Part shown: one piece after another, positions 17,640 to 26,143 of the stretch
How positions within the stretch are numbered: position 1 is the first letter of the stretch
Layout of the letters: each line of letters starts with the position of its first letter
Assembly (NCBI GenBank): GCA_902790215.1
Contig: CADAQX010000019.1
Location: forward strand, 1-40,964
Direction of reading: 5' to 3'
Source of the DNA: an uncultured Bacteroidota bacterium
GTDB lineage: Bacteria; Bacteroidota; Bacteroidia; Bacteroidales; P3
DNA length: 40,964 nucleotides
The notes under the pieces: generated by a model
Database searches by the model: none
Seen by the model: the letters and a program-made list of their open reading frames with translations, nothing else
What the model was told of the DNA's origin: nothing
Position numbers and translations under genes: made by a program

Positions 17640-17948
17640 ATGGGACAACTGATACGCATATGCGAAATGGAGCAACGCCTCACAAGCTCCCTCGAAGCCG
17701 TCCGCCAAATGGAAGAGGCCCTCGACCGCTACCAGGCGGCACAAGCCGACATCACCATCCTCGCCACCTACCTCAACAGCGACGAATGGCGCCAAGACCT
17801 CGCCGACGACGAGCGCGGTTTCCTGCCTCCCGACCTCAAGCGCGGTGTACTCAGCGAGGACGGCATCTGGAACCTCCTCGACGACAACACCCGCCTCGCC
17901 CGGCAAATGCAAACCCTCGCCAACCAGTTGCTACAAACCCGCCAATAA
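17640..17948 (+). CDS. DUF4298 protein
   Basis: 102 residues, helical, ending with the DUF4298 signature: YLNSDEWRQDLADDERG, then PPDLKRGVLSEDGIWNLLDD. The family is small, cytosolic and uncharacterised. A TACTTTTG -7 box at 17607-17614 gives a leader of about 20 nt, though no good -33 is present. It precedes the barrel-like gene by 29 nt and may be co-transcribed with it. Confidence 0.8.
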   Translation: MGQLIRICEMEQRLTSSLEAVRQMEEALDRYQAAQADITILATYLNSDEWRQDLADDERGFLPPDLKRGVLSEDGIWNLLDDNTRLARQMQTLANQLLQTRQ

Positions 17949-17977
17949 CCCTTTCTGTCATCAAAGCCCTTTATCCA

Positions 17978-18706
17978 ATGAAACACCATCTCCTCCCTCT
18001 CCTGTTGCTTCTCATTGCAATCCCGGCGGCCAACAGCCAGGAGCAGCCCGCCGAAAGCCGTCCCCTCACCCTCACCGGCTACGGCTTCTACGACACCCAC
18101 TACGCCACAGGCGACAACTGCGGCGGCGCCCTGATGCTCGACTGGCAGGTCGCTCCCGCCTTCACACTCGGCATCGGGGCCGAATACGCCAGCAGCAACC
18201 GCATTTCTGCCCGCCTCACCGGACAGGCCACCCTGCTCACCACCGCCCGCCAGCAACGCCTCACCCTCGAAAACAGCTACCTCTGGCGCCATTTCCCGGC
18301 CCTCAACCTGCAGGAGTTCACCGGAGCCCTCCAAGTGGGTTGGCACGCACGCCACATCATCCTCCGCCTCGGCCTCTGCAACCGCTACATCGCCGAACTC
18401 GTCCAGCGCAGCAACGGCGGACAAGGCACCGTCTTCGAGCCCATGAACGTCCTGTTTGCCGCCGAAGGCTGGTGGCACAACCGCCTCCTTCCCAACCAAT
18501 GGAACATAGGCCTCCGCTGGAGCAACTACAACGACTTCGTCATCGAGCGCGTGGCTAACTGGTTCTTCAGCGCCAAAGCCCTCTACCGCCTGCCCCACAA
18601 CACCGACCTCTACGCCGAAGTGGGCATCCACCCCGTCGGCTCGCTCAACCTCACCGCCTCCTACGACGGCTGGTTTCTCCATCTCGGAGCAGTAAAAACA
18701 CTTTAG
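17978..18706 (+). CDS. Predicted outer-membrane beta-barrel-like protein
   Basis: 242 residues from the ATG at 17978 (MKHHLLPLLLLLIAIPAANSQ, a signal peptide). The mature part alternates short polar and aromatic strands (LTGYGFYDTHYA, FTLGIGAEYASS, IILRLGLCNRYIAEL, WNIGLRWSNYNDFVI) and ends in a strand before the final KTL. This is the look of a small Bacteroidetes barrel. No specific family is recognised. An open frame extends upstream to 17660 over DUF4298 but is composition-driven. Confidence 0.72.
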   Translation: MKHHLLPLLLLLIAIPAANSQEQPAESRPLTLTGYGFYDTHYATGDNCGGALMLDWQVAPAFTLGIGAEYASSNRISARLTGQATLLTTARQQRLTLENSYLWRHFPALNLQEFTGALQVGWHARHIILRLGLCNRYIAELVQRSNGGQGTVFEPMNVLFAAEGWWHNRLLPNQWNIGLRWSNYNDFVIERVANWFFSAKALYRLPHNTDLYAEVGIHPVGSLNLTASYDGWFLHLGAVKTL

Positions 18707-18776
18707 GTAGGTTCTATTAATTGCTTGCAATTATGGTCTTAAATTCTTAATAGATTCAAAGTTTGAAATTTACAAA
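18706..18776. repeat. Dispersed intergenic repeat, partner of 39128-39195
   Basis: About 67 nt share roughly 90% identity with 39128-39195. They contain a hairpin (ATTAATTGC/GCAATTAT) and the phrase TAGATTCAAAG. Each copy follows the end of a gene. Confidence 0.8.
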
Positions 18777-18825
18777 TTCTCTAATTCTCAAATTCTTGAT
18801 AAAAAGAAGTCCCCTTTAATACCCA

Positions 18826-19692
18826 ATGCCAATGAAACCCCGATACCTCATCCTCTTCGCCGCGCTGGCTCTCACCTCCTGCAACCGCCTCGATGTGGCG
18901 GGCATGTTCTTCTCCAGCGGCACCCACACCGAAGACCGCGTGGCCCAATGGCTCGAATGGAATGACCAGCACCCCGCCGTCGTCATCACCGATGCCCCCG
19001 ACCAATACAACATCTACGTCTGCTCCGACATCCACCTCGAGGGCGACGTCAGCCGTGTGGAACAGTTCTTGCGCCACGAATACGCCGACCCCCTCGGCCT
19101 CTTCAGCATCGTCAATGGCGACATCGCCAACGAGAGCGGCCCGCGGCCTTTCCGACAGCTCGACAGCCTGCTCCGACTGCCCCAAGCCGCCGACACCTGC
19201 TTCGTCACCATCGGCAATCACGACATCTACTTCGACTGCCAGCAATATTTCCAGCAGTATTTCCACACCTCCACCTACGCCGTCACCGTGCAGACCGTCG
19301 GCGGTGCCAAAGACCTCTTCGTCTTCCTCGACAGCGGCAACGCCACCCACGGCCGCCGGCAGCTCGACTGGCTCAAACAACTCCTGCAGCAGCGCGACCA
19401 ATACCGCCACGTGGTGGTCAACACCCACACCTGCCTCTTCCGCACCTCATACAACTACAGCACCACCCCAGCCGCCAACCTGCCCGAAGAGGAATACTAC
19501 GAACTCATCGACCTCATGAGCCGCCACAACGTCAGCCTCTTTCTCATGGGGCATTTCCACCACAAAGAGCAGCACCTCATCGGCAACACCCCCTACGTCA
19601 TGACCGACAACCTAAACGAACAGGAAGCCACACCCTCCTACCTCGTCGTCACCTGCGCCGACAAAGTCTCCTACCGCTACGAAGAGCTTTAA
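18826..19692 (+). CDS. Lipoprotein metallophosphoesterase
   Basis: 288 residues. A lipoprotein signal peptide ends in the lipobox LTSC (Cys near 24). The calcineurin-like core carries CSDIHLEG, VNGDIANES, IGNHDIYFD, VVNTHTCLF and LMGHFHHKE. The enzyme is therefore membrane-anchored on the periplasmic or surface side, and hydrolyses an unknown phosphoester. MPMKPR and MKPR (18832) are both possible starts. It is not closely similar to the cytosolic phosphoesterase at 3776. It stands alone behind an AT-rich repeat. Confidence 0.88.
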   Translation: MPMKPRYLILFAALALTSCNRLDVAGMFFSSGTHTEDRVAQWLEWNDQHPAVVITDAPDQYNIYVCSDIHLEGDVSRVEQFLRHEYADPLGLFSIVNGDIANESGPRPFRQLDSLLRLPQAADTCFVTIGNHDIYFDCQQYFQQYFHTSTYAVTVQTVGGAKDLFVFLDSGNATHGRRQLDWLKQLLQQRDQYRHVVVNTHTCLFRTSYNYSTTPAANLPEEEYYELIDLMSRHNVSLFLMGHFHHKEQHLIGNTPYVMTDNLNEQEATPSYLVVTCADKVSYRYEEL

Positions 19693-19800
19693 GAATGCTT
19701 GAATGCGCTATTGCTTGATTGCGTTAATGTGGGAATGTGTTATTGCTTGAATGTGTTAATGTGGGAATGCGTTAATGTGTTAGTCGATATATTTTCAGGT
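19693..19800. repeat. Short-period intergenic repeats (GAATGTGTTAATG type)
   Basis: Imperfect tandem phrases such as TGCTTGAATG, GTTAATGTG and GGAATGCG. The same class occurs at 20195-20275, 35578-35729 and 37688-37770. Confidence 0.75.
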
Positions 19801-19849
19801 AACCTCTAATAATTGCCCCTAAAAGGGGCGCATTCATGATAATTATTAT

Positions 19850-20205
19850 TGAACAATTAACACGAATTTCCATGTAATGACCATAAATTCATGACAATTA
19901 ATGATAATTCATGTTTTTAAGAATCATTACCATGAATTCTCATTGCAAAGAATTTAATAATAATTGGAGGTTGCCTTCAACAGCCTCGAAGAGGCTGAAT
20001 TTTCATAACACCGTACAAGCAATTTACGGTGTCGCGACCGAACGGGAGCAACATCGTTTATTGCGCAGTGCGGTGACAGAAGACACTCTCTATCAGCGTC
20101 CCGAAGGGACGCGACAAATACTTGAACACGAATTACCATGAATTGTCATTTATTTATGTTGCCATTAATTTATGGTTATTACATGATAATTCATGTTAAC
20201 TATTA
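19850..20205. mobile_element. MITE-like element with long inverted termini and internal hairpins
   Basis: The left end (about 19854-19905) and the reverse complement of the right end (about 20150-20202) share TTAACAyGAATT, CATGTAATrACCATAAATT and ATGrCAA with few mismatches. Between them are three compact hairpins: CAGCCTcgaaGAGGCTG (about 19980), ACACCGT/ACGGTGT (about 20008-20034) and GCGTCCCgaagGGACGC (about 20097). No transposase is present. Confidence 0.6.
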
Positions 20206-20256
20206 ACGCATTAACACATTCGAGTTAGCATATCAACAGACTAACGCATTAACACA

Positions 20257-20673
20257 TTAACACGTTAACGAATTCAAAACCCCCTCATACAGCTGCGGGA
20301 AACGCTCCGCCAGCTTCACCGGCCGCCCGTTCTCGAAAAAGCAGTGCACACTGCGACCCGTGCAAACCAATTTGTCCCCCACGCGCATCGTGTAGCCGAA
20401 CGTAATCTTCAGCGGGCTCATCTCCGCCACCTTCACCTCAATCTCCACCACATCCTTAAACGTCGTGGGATGCTTATACACACACTCCACGCTCACCACA
20501 GGCGACACCACCCCCTCGGCCTCCATACGGTCGAACCCGTACCCCAGCTGATCCATCCAATCCACACGTGCCTCCTCCATAAAGCGCACATAATTCGAGT
20601 GGTGCGTAATCCCCATCCGGTCGCACTCATAATACTTCACCTCATGCCGATAAACATTCATAGCATTCATCAT
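20257..20673 (-). CDS. Acyl-CoA thioesterase, 4HBT/YbgC-like hotdog fold
   Basis: 138 residues. The 4HBT signature YYECDRMGITHHSNYVRFME (14-33) includes the catalytic Asp (about 18). The hotdog core continues with VSVECVYKHPTTFKDVVEI and FGYTMRVGDKLVCTGRSVHC. Such enzymes hydrolyse acyl-CoA thioesters in the cytosol. The last residues (NSLTC) are encoded by the short GTTAACGTGTTAATG repeat, so the natural C-terminus has been overwritten by repeat sequence. Start MMNAMNVYR; an internal Met at codon 5 is also plausible. Confidence 0.88.
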   Translation of the reverse strand: MMNAMNVYRHEVKYYECDRMGITHHSNYVRFMEEARVDWMDQLGYGFDRMEAEGVVSPVVSVECVYKHPTTFKDVVEIEVKVAEMSPLKITFGYTMRVGDKLVCTGRSVHCFFENGRPVKLAERFPQLYEGVLNSLTC

Positions 20674-21349
20674 TTAAAACGTTCTCCCCCATAAACGTCA
20701 CAAAACCCGTTTTATTGCATCGACCTGTCACGATAGTGAAGCGTCGCCATTCGTCTTGCGTGCCATCGCCGGGCAGTTTCAGTAACCGCATTCTTTCGCC
20801 GTTGCAACCTCACTCCTGCAAGCGAACCCTGAGCGAAGGTAGAGCGAAGGTAGAGCGAAGGCAGAGCGAAGGCACACTGGACCTACTCCGGGTTTCAGAA
20901 GCCGTTCTACCGCCCCCACGCACCCCACAACTCCCAGCACGACGGCTTGCGAAACGTCAGAAAAGCATAAACGGTGATTATCAGCCACATAATGCGCACA
21001 AGAGCCGCATAGCGACACCGATGTGTTACAGTGTTACAGTGCTACAGTTCAAAAAAGGATTATTCAACCCAAAAACAACAGAAAACAAAAATCAAACTGT
21101 AGCACTGTAGCAACCGAAACACTACCACACAGGACACACACACCAAAGACATCCGCCTTGCAAACATACAAAAAAACAGCATACCCTCATGAAAAAACCA
21201 AAAAGTCAGGAAAAAATCGTATTTTTGCAATAAAACAATAATACCACAACGGACGAGTTTAATAATATTGAAATCAGCAACTTCATAGATATCTACCATT
21301 TTTTCGATAATTACAGACCATACTTCATAAAATAAGAAAGATAAAAATT
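20674..21349. other. Gene-free region with tandem 10-11-mers
   Basis: No gene is supported. It contains tandem AGAGCGAAGG(T/C) units (20830-20875), GTTACAGTG phrases near 21020-21050, and TGTAGCACTGTAGCAAC near 21100. Open frames here have odd composition and no family resemblance. A -7-like TATTTTTG lies at 21220-21227. Confidence 0.6.
21220..21227 (+). promoter_or_regulatory. Possible -7 box for the nuclease-helicase gene
   Basis: TATTTTTGC matches the Bacteroidetes -7 element, about 120 nt before the start at 21350. A consensus -33 is not evident, so this is tentative. Confidence 0.45.
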
Positions 21350-23449
21350 ATGACAAACAGATACTTTTATAGGGCATCTTTCAAAGAGTTTGTTGATTCA
21401 TCCGAAGAAACAATTTTCGGACATATTTCAATAAATGATTATGGGGACAGTGTGTCTGAACAAAAGTATGCTTGGTCAGAAGAAATAAAAGTCTTAAAAC
21501 AAGTATTACTTCCTTGGAAACATGAAAATGCCGAAATCATCTTTGAATATTCTATTCCTCGATTAGGAAAGAGAATTGATGTGGTTTTGCTGCTTCGAGG
21601 TATAGTATTTGCTATAGAATTTAAAGCTGGACAAAACTCATTTCTACAAGTCGACATGGAACAAGTGATGGATTATGCACTTGATTTAAAGAATTTCCAT
21701 CTGGACAGTCATCACCGTGTAATTGTACCCATACTTGTTGCTACTGAGGCGACTGAAACAAGTCATGAATTGAAATTCTCCGTCTATGACGACCATGTTT
21801 ATAATCCTCTTATGTCAAATGTCGACGGCTTGCAGAACATTATCAATAAAGTAATCGAACGAGAACATGCTCAACCGTCAGAAGAAAGTGATATTGTCAA
21901 CTGGGCAATAAGCCGATACTGCCCTACACCAACTATTATTGAAGCTGCCAGTGCTCTATATCAAAATCATTCTGTGGAAGATATAACACGTCATGAAGCC
22001 GCAGGTGCCGCCCTTGAAGATACAACGAAGTTTATTTTGGATGTGATTCAAAGGAGCAAACAAAATGGGGAAAAAAGTATATGTTTTGTAACAGGTGTTC
22101 CTGGCGCAGGAAAGACGCTCGTAGGATTGAATGTAGCCATTCAACAGTCAGTAAAAGAAGAGAATGCACCAGAAGACGAACGTAATCTAGCCGTCTATCT
22201 TTCAGGGAACGGTCCATTAGTAAAGGTTTTGACAGCGGCTTTGGCCAAAGACAAACAGAGAAAAGAACATGAAAAGGGGAACAAATACAACATTACTAAG
22301 GCCAGGAGTGAAGTATCGCAGTTTATACAAATAATTCATCGCTACCGTTCGAACATGTTAGAAAAAATAAAATTACCCATTGAAAATGGGCAGTTGGAAA
22401 TTGATAATACCAAATCCATTCCCCACAAAACAGCTGGTCATGGAGAAGTAGAACATGTGGCCATATTTGACGAAGCTCAACGTTCATGGGACTTGGAACA
22501 CTTAGCTGGATGGCTGGCTCGTGGAGGTAGTCGTGGAGGAATAAAAAAAATCCCGGACTTCCCTATGTCAGAAGCTGAATTTCTAATATGGTCTCTCAAT
22601 TTACGAAAAGATTGGGCTGTAATAGTTTGTCTGGTAGGAGGGGGGCAAGAAATAAATACAGGTGAAGCAGGTATTGGGGAATGGATTCGTGCCGTCAATG
22701 AGACATTCCCTGATTGGAAAGTGTATCTATCCAAGCATCTTACAGATAAAGAATATGCAGAAGGAAATGTTGCTGAACTAATTGCAAACAATAAGAATGC
22801 ACAACAGGTCGACCAATTACACTTGGCTGTTTCAATGCGTTCATTTAGAGCTGAGAAGTTGTCCAATTTTGTACACTACGTATTAGATAGGGATATCTAT
22901 CAAGCACGAGAGCTATATATGGATTTCAAAAATAAATACCCAGTATTATTAACAAGAGATTTAGAGAAAGCCAAAAGATGGCTTGAAAATAAGGCACGTG
23001 GATCTGAACGCTACGGAATCGTTGTTTCCTCTCAAGCATACCGATTGAAGCCATTGGCCATTGATGTAAGATTACAACCTGATGTTGAACATTGGTTTTT
23101 GGCCGATAAGATGGATGTCCGATCTTCCTTATTCTTGGAAGATGCTGCAACAGAATTTGACATTCAGGGTTTGGAGTTGGATTGGACTTGTTTAGTTTGG
23201 GATGGGGATTTCAGATATACTTCAAATGGTTGGGACCATAATGTTTTCAAAGGAAGCAAGTGGAATAAAATACGTCAAAAAGAAGCACAATCTTATCAGA
23301 TAAATGCCTATCGTGTTTTGATGACCCGTGCTCGGCAAGGCATGATTATCTGTGTTCCTGATGGTAATCCTGATGACCACACCAGACTGCCAGAATTCTA
23401 TGATGGAACATATGAATACTTGACATCTATTGGACTTGAAGAGATATAG
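21350..23449 (+). CDS. PD-(D/E)XK nuclease fused to DUF2075 helicase/ATPase
   Basis: 699 residues. The N-terminal part has a PD-(D/E)XK core: RIDVVLLLRG with Asp near 77, then FAIEFKAGQ with Glu 90 and Lys 92. The DUF2075 SF1-type ATPase follows: Walker A GVPGAGKT (249-256), Walker B IFDEAQR (372-378) and a C-terminal NAYRVLMTRARQGM motif with the arginine finger. Predicted activity is ATP-driven translocation coupled to nucleic-acid cleavage. Comparable nuclease-helicase proteins include anti-phage factors (for example Nhi), and DUF2075 proteins often lie in defence islands. Low GC compared with downstream genes points to acquisition. It is monocistronic, 234 nt before vsr. Domain calls are secure; defence is inference. 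Confidence 0.85.
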   Translation: MTNRYFYRASFKEFVDSSEETIFGHISINDYGDSVSEQKYAWSEEIKVLKQVLLPWKHENAEIIFEYSIPRLGKRIDVVLLLRGIVFAIEFKAGQNSFLQVDMEQVMDYALDLKNFHLDSHHRVIVPILVATEATETSHELKFSVYDDHVYNPLMSNVDGLQNIINKVIEREHAQPSEESDIVNWAISRYCPTPTIIEAASALYQNHSVEDITRHEAAGAALEDTTKFILDVIQRSKQNGEKSICFVTGVPGAGKTLVGLNVAIQQSVKEENAPEDERNLAVYLSGNGPLVKVLTAALAKDKQRKEHEKGNKYNITKARSEVSQFIQIIHRYRSNMLEKIKLPIENGQLEIDNTKSIPHKTAGHGEVEHVAIFDEAQRSWDLEHLAGWLARGGSRGGIKKIPDFPMSEAEFLIWSLNLRKDWAVIVCLVGGGQEINTGEAGIGEWIRAVNETFPDWKVYLSKHLTDKEYAEGNVAELIANNKNAQQVDQLHLAVSMRSFRAEKLSNFVHYVLDRDIYQARELYMDFKNKYPVLLTRDLEKAKRWLENKARGSERYGIVVSSQAYRLKPLAIDVRLQPDVEHWFLADKMDVRSSLFLEDAATEFDIQGLELDWTCLVWDGDFRYTSNGWDHNVFKGSKWNKIRQKEAQSYQINAYRVLMTRARQGMIICVPDGNPDDHTRLPEFYDGTYEYLTSIGLEEI

Positions 23450-23683
23450 TGGTACTGAAACAACATAAGATTGGCTATCACGAATGGCCATTCTATTTGG
23501 TTAAACAAAAGGACCTTCAAATGGAATGATTTCAACACGAACTTTAATTTGCTAGTAATTTGCTTATAGATATCACAAACATATTCATGGATTATTAAAC
23601 AATTAAAAATAACCAATTTAAAAAAGACATTTAATTTGCTGGCAATTTGCTAAAGAACCCAAAGCAAGATAATTAACAAAACC

Positions 23684-24373
23684 ATGACCGACACGATGAC
23701 AGCTGAGCAGCGGCACAAGTGCATGTCGCATATCCGCAGCCGGGACACGAAACCCGAGCTGAAGGTGCGCCGCTGGCTGTGGCATCACGGGTATCGCTAC
23801 CGCCTGAACGTGAAGAGTGTGCCCGGCAAGCCGGACATCGTCATGCGGCCTTACCGCACGGCTATCTTCGTGAACGGATGCTTCTGGCACGGACACGGCG
23901 TGCAGCTTTCAGCTGCACAAATTGAAAATTCAAAATTGAAAATTGAAAAGATTGAAAATTCAAAATTGAAAAATGAAAAGGTTGTCTGCTCCGAGAACTC
24001 CCGTGCTGCACTAATTGAAAATTCAAAATTGAAAATTGAAAAGGCTGCAGACTCCGGCTCTGCACTTATTGAGAACTCCGCGTGCTGCAAGATTCCACAG
24101 TCGAACCGCGCGTTCTGGGTGGCGAAAATCAAACGCAACCAGGAGCGCGACCAGCGGAACTACCAACTGCTGCAGGAGAACGGCTGGCAGGTTATCGTCG
24201 TTTGGGAATGCCAGCTGACCCCCAAACAGATAGAACACACCATGCGCGAGGTGGAGCTGCTGCTCAACAACAACATGCTTGCCCGCTACAAACACGCTCC
24301 CAACCCCTTCACCACCGAAGAGGAGCCCCTCCCCCTCGCCGCCGAAGACACGATTGAATACCAAGACAAATGA
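23684..24373 (+). CDS. vsr: Very short patch repair endonuclease Vsr with inserted repeat
   Basis: 229 residues, against about 135-155 for typical Vsr. The core is intact: SHIRSRDTKPELKVRRWLW, PGKPDIVMRPYRTAIFVNG with catalytic Asp 51, CFWHGH (66-71), then FWVAKIKRNQERD and VVWEC. Likely zinc ligands Cys66, His71, Cys135 or 136, and Cys176 remain. Between His71 and Cys135 sit about 60 extra residues rich in NSKLKIEK, encoded by an AT-rich tandem repeat. Vsr nicks at T:G mismatches left by cytosine methylation; no cognate DNA methyltransferase lies in the window. Its stop overlaps the next start (ATGA), coupling it to the WYL-RAYT gene. Activity of the interrupted enzyme is uncertain. Confidence 0.87.
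   Translation: MTDTMTAEQRHKCMSHIRSRDTKPELKVRRWLWHHGYRYRLNVKSVPGKPDIVMRPYRTAIFVNGCFWHGHGVQLSAAQIENSKLKIEKIENSKLKNEKVVCSENSRAALIENSKLKIEKAADSGSALIENSACCKIPQSNRAFWVAKIKRNQERDQRNYQLLQENGWQVIVVWECQLTPKQIEHTMREVELLLNNNMLARYKHAPNPFTTEEEPLPLAAEDTIEYQDK
23918..24080. repeat. AT-rich tandem repeat inserted in vsr
   Basis: Units such as AATTGAAAATTCAAAATTG and AATTGAAAAG recur three times in frame. The same class of sequence is found between genes near 30230, 39190 and 39450, so this is an intergenic repeat that entered a coding region. Confidence 0.85.
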
Positions 24374-26052
24374 AAGCCTCCATACTCTTCAAACAATACG
24401 TCTGGCTGGTCGATACCATCCAACGCTGCAAGCGCATAACACTGGCCGAGCTGAATGAACGCTGGCTGCGCACCGAGCTCAGCGAGGGCCGCCCTCTGAG
24501 CCGCACTACCTTCAACCGCCACCGCAGCGAATTGGAAGAGATATTCGGCATCATCATTGGCTGCGACGCCGACAACCGCTACTATATCGTCAGCAGCGAC
24601 GTACTCCACACCGACAGCGTCCAGCAATGGATGCTCAACACCCTGACAGTAAGCAATATTGTTGGCGAAGCACGAAACCTACACGACCGTATCCTGCTTG
24701 AAAGCATACCCACCGAAGGAGAAATGTTGCGACAGATAGTAGAAGCGATGCAACGCGGCGTACTCATCAACATCACCTATCGCCGCTACGGCTCTACGAC
24801 CGATGCCTCCTGGACGATAGCCCCCTATTGCATCAAACTCTTCCGCCGCCGCTGGTACCTCGTCGGCACCATCCGGAGCACAGGCTTCCAGCCTGTAACC
24901 CACGGGAGTACGGGCAACCTGCCCGTAAACCTCGGGGATTCGGGCACCTTGCCCGTATCACCAATAAAAGATTGGCACCGACGCTTCCACAGCGTCCCCC
25001 ACCGTGAAAACAAGGCACTCCAAAGCATCACTTTCCGCCTATACGACTCTCTTCCAAAAGAGGTGATAGAGGAGATTAAACTGAAGCTGGACATCAAGAA
25101 AGACGACCCCTCCAGTAACAGCATGCAGTACCAACGACTCCGCCAAAAGATTGCAGAATACGAAGACGCTGGGTATGGACAATGTTTCCTGCAGGACAAA
25201 CGGATTGCCGCCATTATGCAAGACACGCTCAAACATTTCGACGGCGAGAGATACCAGCTACTATGCTGGTGTATCATGCCCAACCACGTACATGTATTGA
25301 TTGAAGTGAATGAAGGATGGTCGCTTTCAAAAATCATGCACGGCTGGCGTTCCTATACAGCCAATGAAGCAAACAGAATCCTTGGGCGCACTGGGAAATT
25401 CTGGATGGAAGAGTATTACGACCGTTATATCCGCAACGACAACCACCTACAGAAAACAATCAACTACATCTTGAACAACCCGGCCAATGCTGGATTAGAT
25501 GACTGGCCATGGGTTGGTGTTAGGAGCACGGGCTTCCAGCCCGTAGTACAAGCCAATGGCTTCCAGCCCGTAGTACAAGCCAATGGCTTGCAGCCCGTAA
25601 TACAAGCCAGTGGCTTATTTCCCGATAAACAAGCCAGTGGCTTGTATCCCTATCCCGGGAATGGACAAGCTGGTAGCTTGTATCCCATAACGCTGTCTTT
25701 CGACCGCATCACCTCTCTGATCCTCACCGACGAGCCCTTTGCTGTTGACCCGGACTTCGACGCCGAGGCTTTTTTCTTCGAGTATTTCGGCGTGATGACC
25801 GACAACCGCATCCCGCTGCAGCGCATTGTGCTGCGCGCCTTCGGCAACGAGCGCTACGCCCTGCGCGACCTTCCTCTCCACCCATCACAAGAAGTGGTGG
25901 AAGAGGGCAGCGACTATGTCGATTTTGAACTTTTCCTCCGCCCCACAAGCGACTTTCTGGCACATATCCTGTCGCGCGGGCGGTGGGTAAAGATTATTTC
26001 TCCCGAAGCCATTGCACAGCAAATCAGCAATATGCATAAAGAGTCAGTATAA
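24370..26052 (+). CDS. WYL-domain regulator carrying an in-frame RAYT transposase
   Basis: 560 residues. Residues 1-115 are a helix-turn-helix region. Residues 120-169 begin a WYL domain (LINITYRRYG, RRWYLVGTIR), which resumes at 439 with ITLSFDRITSLILTDEPF and runs to the end. Between them, 200-382 is a complete IS200-like REP-associated tyrosine transposase: ITFRLYDSLP, the HUH motif PNHVHVLIE (His 306 and 308), and the catalytic Tyr region EEYYDRYIRN (349-353). Flanks 170-198 and 385-438 are REP-encoded linkers (STGFQPV, STGNLPV, SGLYP). No stop separates the parts, and there is no ATG, GTG or TTG in frame just before the RAYT, so it is made only as a fusion. Coupled to vsr by ATGA. WYL proteins often regulate defence genes. 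Confidence 0.88.
   Translation: MKASILFKQYVWLVDTIQRCKRITLAELNERWLRTELSEGRPLSRTTFNRHRSELEEIFGIIIGCDADNRYYIVSSDVLHTDSVQQWMLNTLTVSNIVGEARNLHDRILLESIPTEGEMLRQIVEAMQRGVLINITYRRYGSTTDASWTIAPYCIKLFRRRWYLVGTIRSTGFQPVTHGSTGNLPVNLGDSGTLPVSPIKDWHRRFHSVPHRENKALQSITFRLYDSLPKEVIEEIKLKLDIKKDDPSSNSMQYQRLRQKIAEYEDAGYGQCFLQDKRIAAIMQDTLKHFDGERYQLLCWCIMPNHVHVLIEVNEGWSLSKIMHGWRSYTANEANRILGRTGKFWMEEYYDRYIRNDNHLQKTINYILNNPANAGLDDWPWVGVRSTGFQPVVQANGFQPVVQANGLQPVIQASGLFPDKQASGLYPYPGNGQAGSLYPITLSFDRITSLILTDEPFAVDPDFDAEAFFFEYFGVMTDNRIPLQRIVLRAFGNERYALRDLPLHPSQEVVEEGSDYVDFELFLRPTSDFLAHILSRGRWVKIISPEAIAQQISNMHKESV
24890..24951. repeat. REP-like palindromes, 5' flank of RAYT
   Basis: Three in-frame units with palindromes ACAGGCTTCCAGCCTGT, ACGGGCAACCTGCCCGT and TCGGGCACCTTGCCCGT. 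They are expected substrates of the adjacent RAYT. Confidence 0.85.
25521..25690. repeat. REP-like palindromes, 3' flank of RAYT
   Basis: Six in-frame units, first with ACGGGCTTCCAGCCCGT, then progressively altered (CAATGGCTTGCAGCCCGT, CAAGCTGGTAGCTTG). They translate to NGFQPVVQA-type linkers. The last unit type reappears at 27822-27845. Confidence 0.82.
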
Positions 26053-26063
26053 TTTCTTTACAG

Positions 26064-26099
26064 TGTACCGTTTTTTGGTACAGCGGATGTGTACTTTTG
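26064..26099 (+). promoter_or_regulatory. Promoter with palindromic element upstream of HIRAN gene
   Basis: TACTTTTG (26092-26099) fits the -7 box. Just upstream, TGTACCGTTTTTTGGTACA (26064-26082) is an inverted repeat with 6-nt arms in the -33/-10 interval, a typical operator position. It could also act as a weak terminator of the WYL gene. Confidence 0.5.
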
Positions 26100-26143
26100 C
26101 ATCGTGAAATAAAAGAAGTATTAACCCTAAAATCTTTAAAGCG

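Noticed and set aside
17768-18730. Long minus-strand frame opposite DUF4298 and the barrel-like gene
   Set aside because: Same composition artefact; the plus-strand genes have a signal peptide and a family signature.
20715-21110. Plus-strand frame of about 130 codons in the 20.7-21.1 kb gap
   Set aside because: Crosses tandem 10-mers, has biased composition and no recognisable domain or start context.
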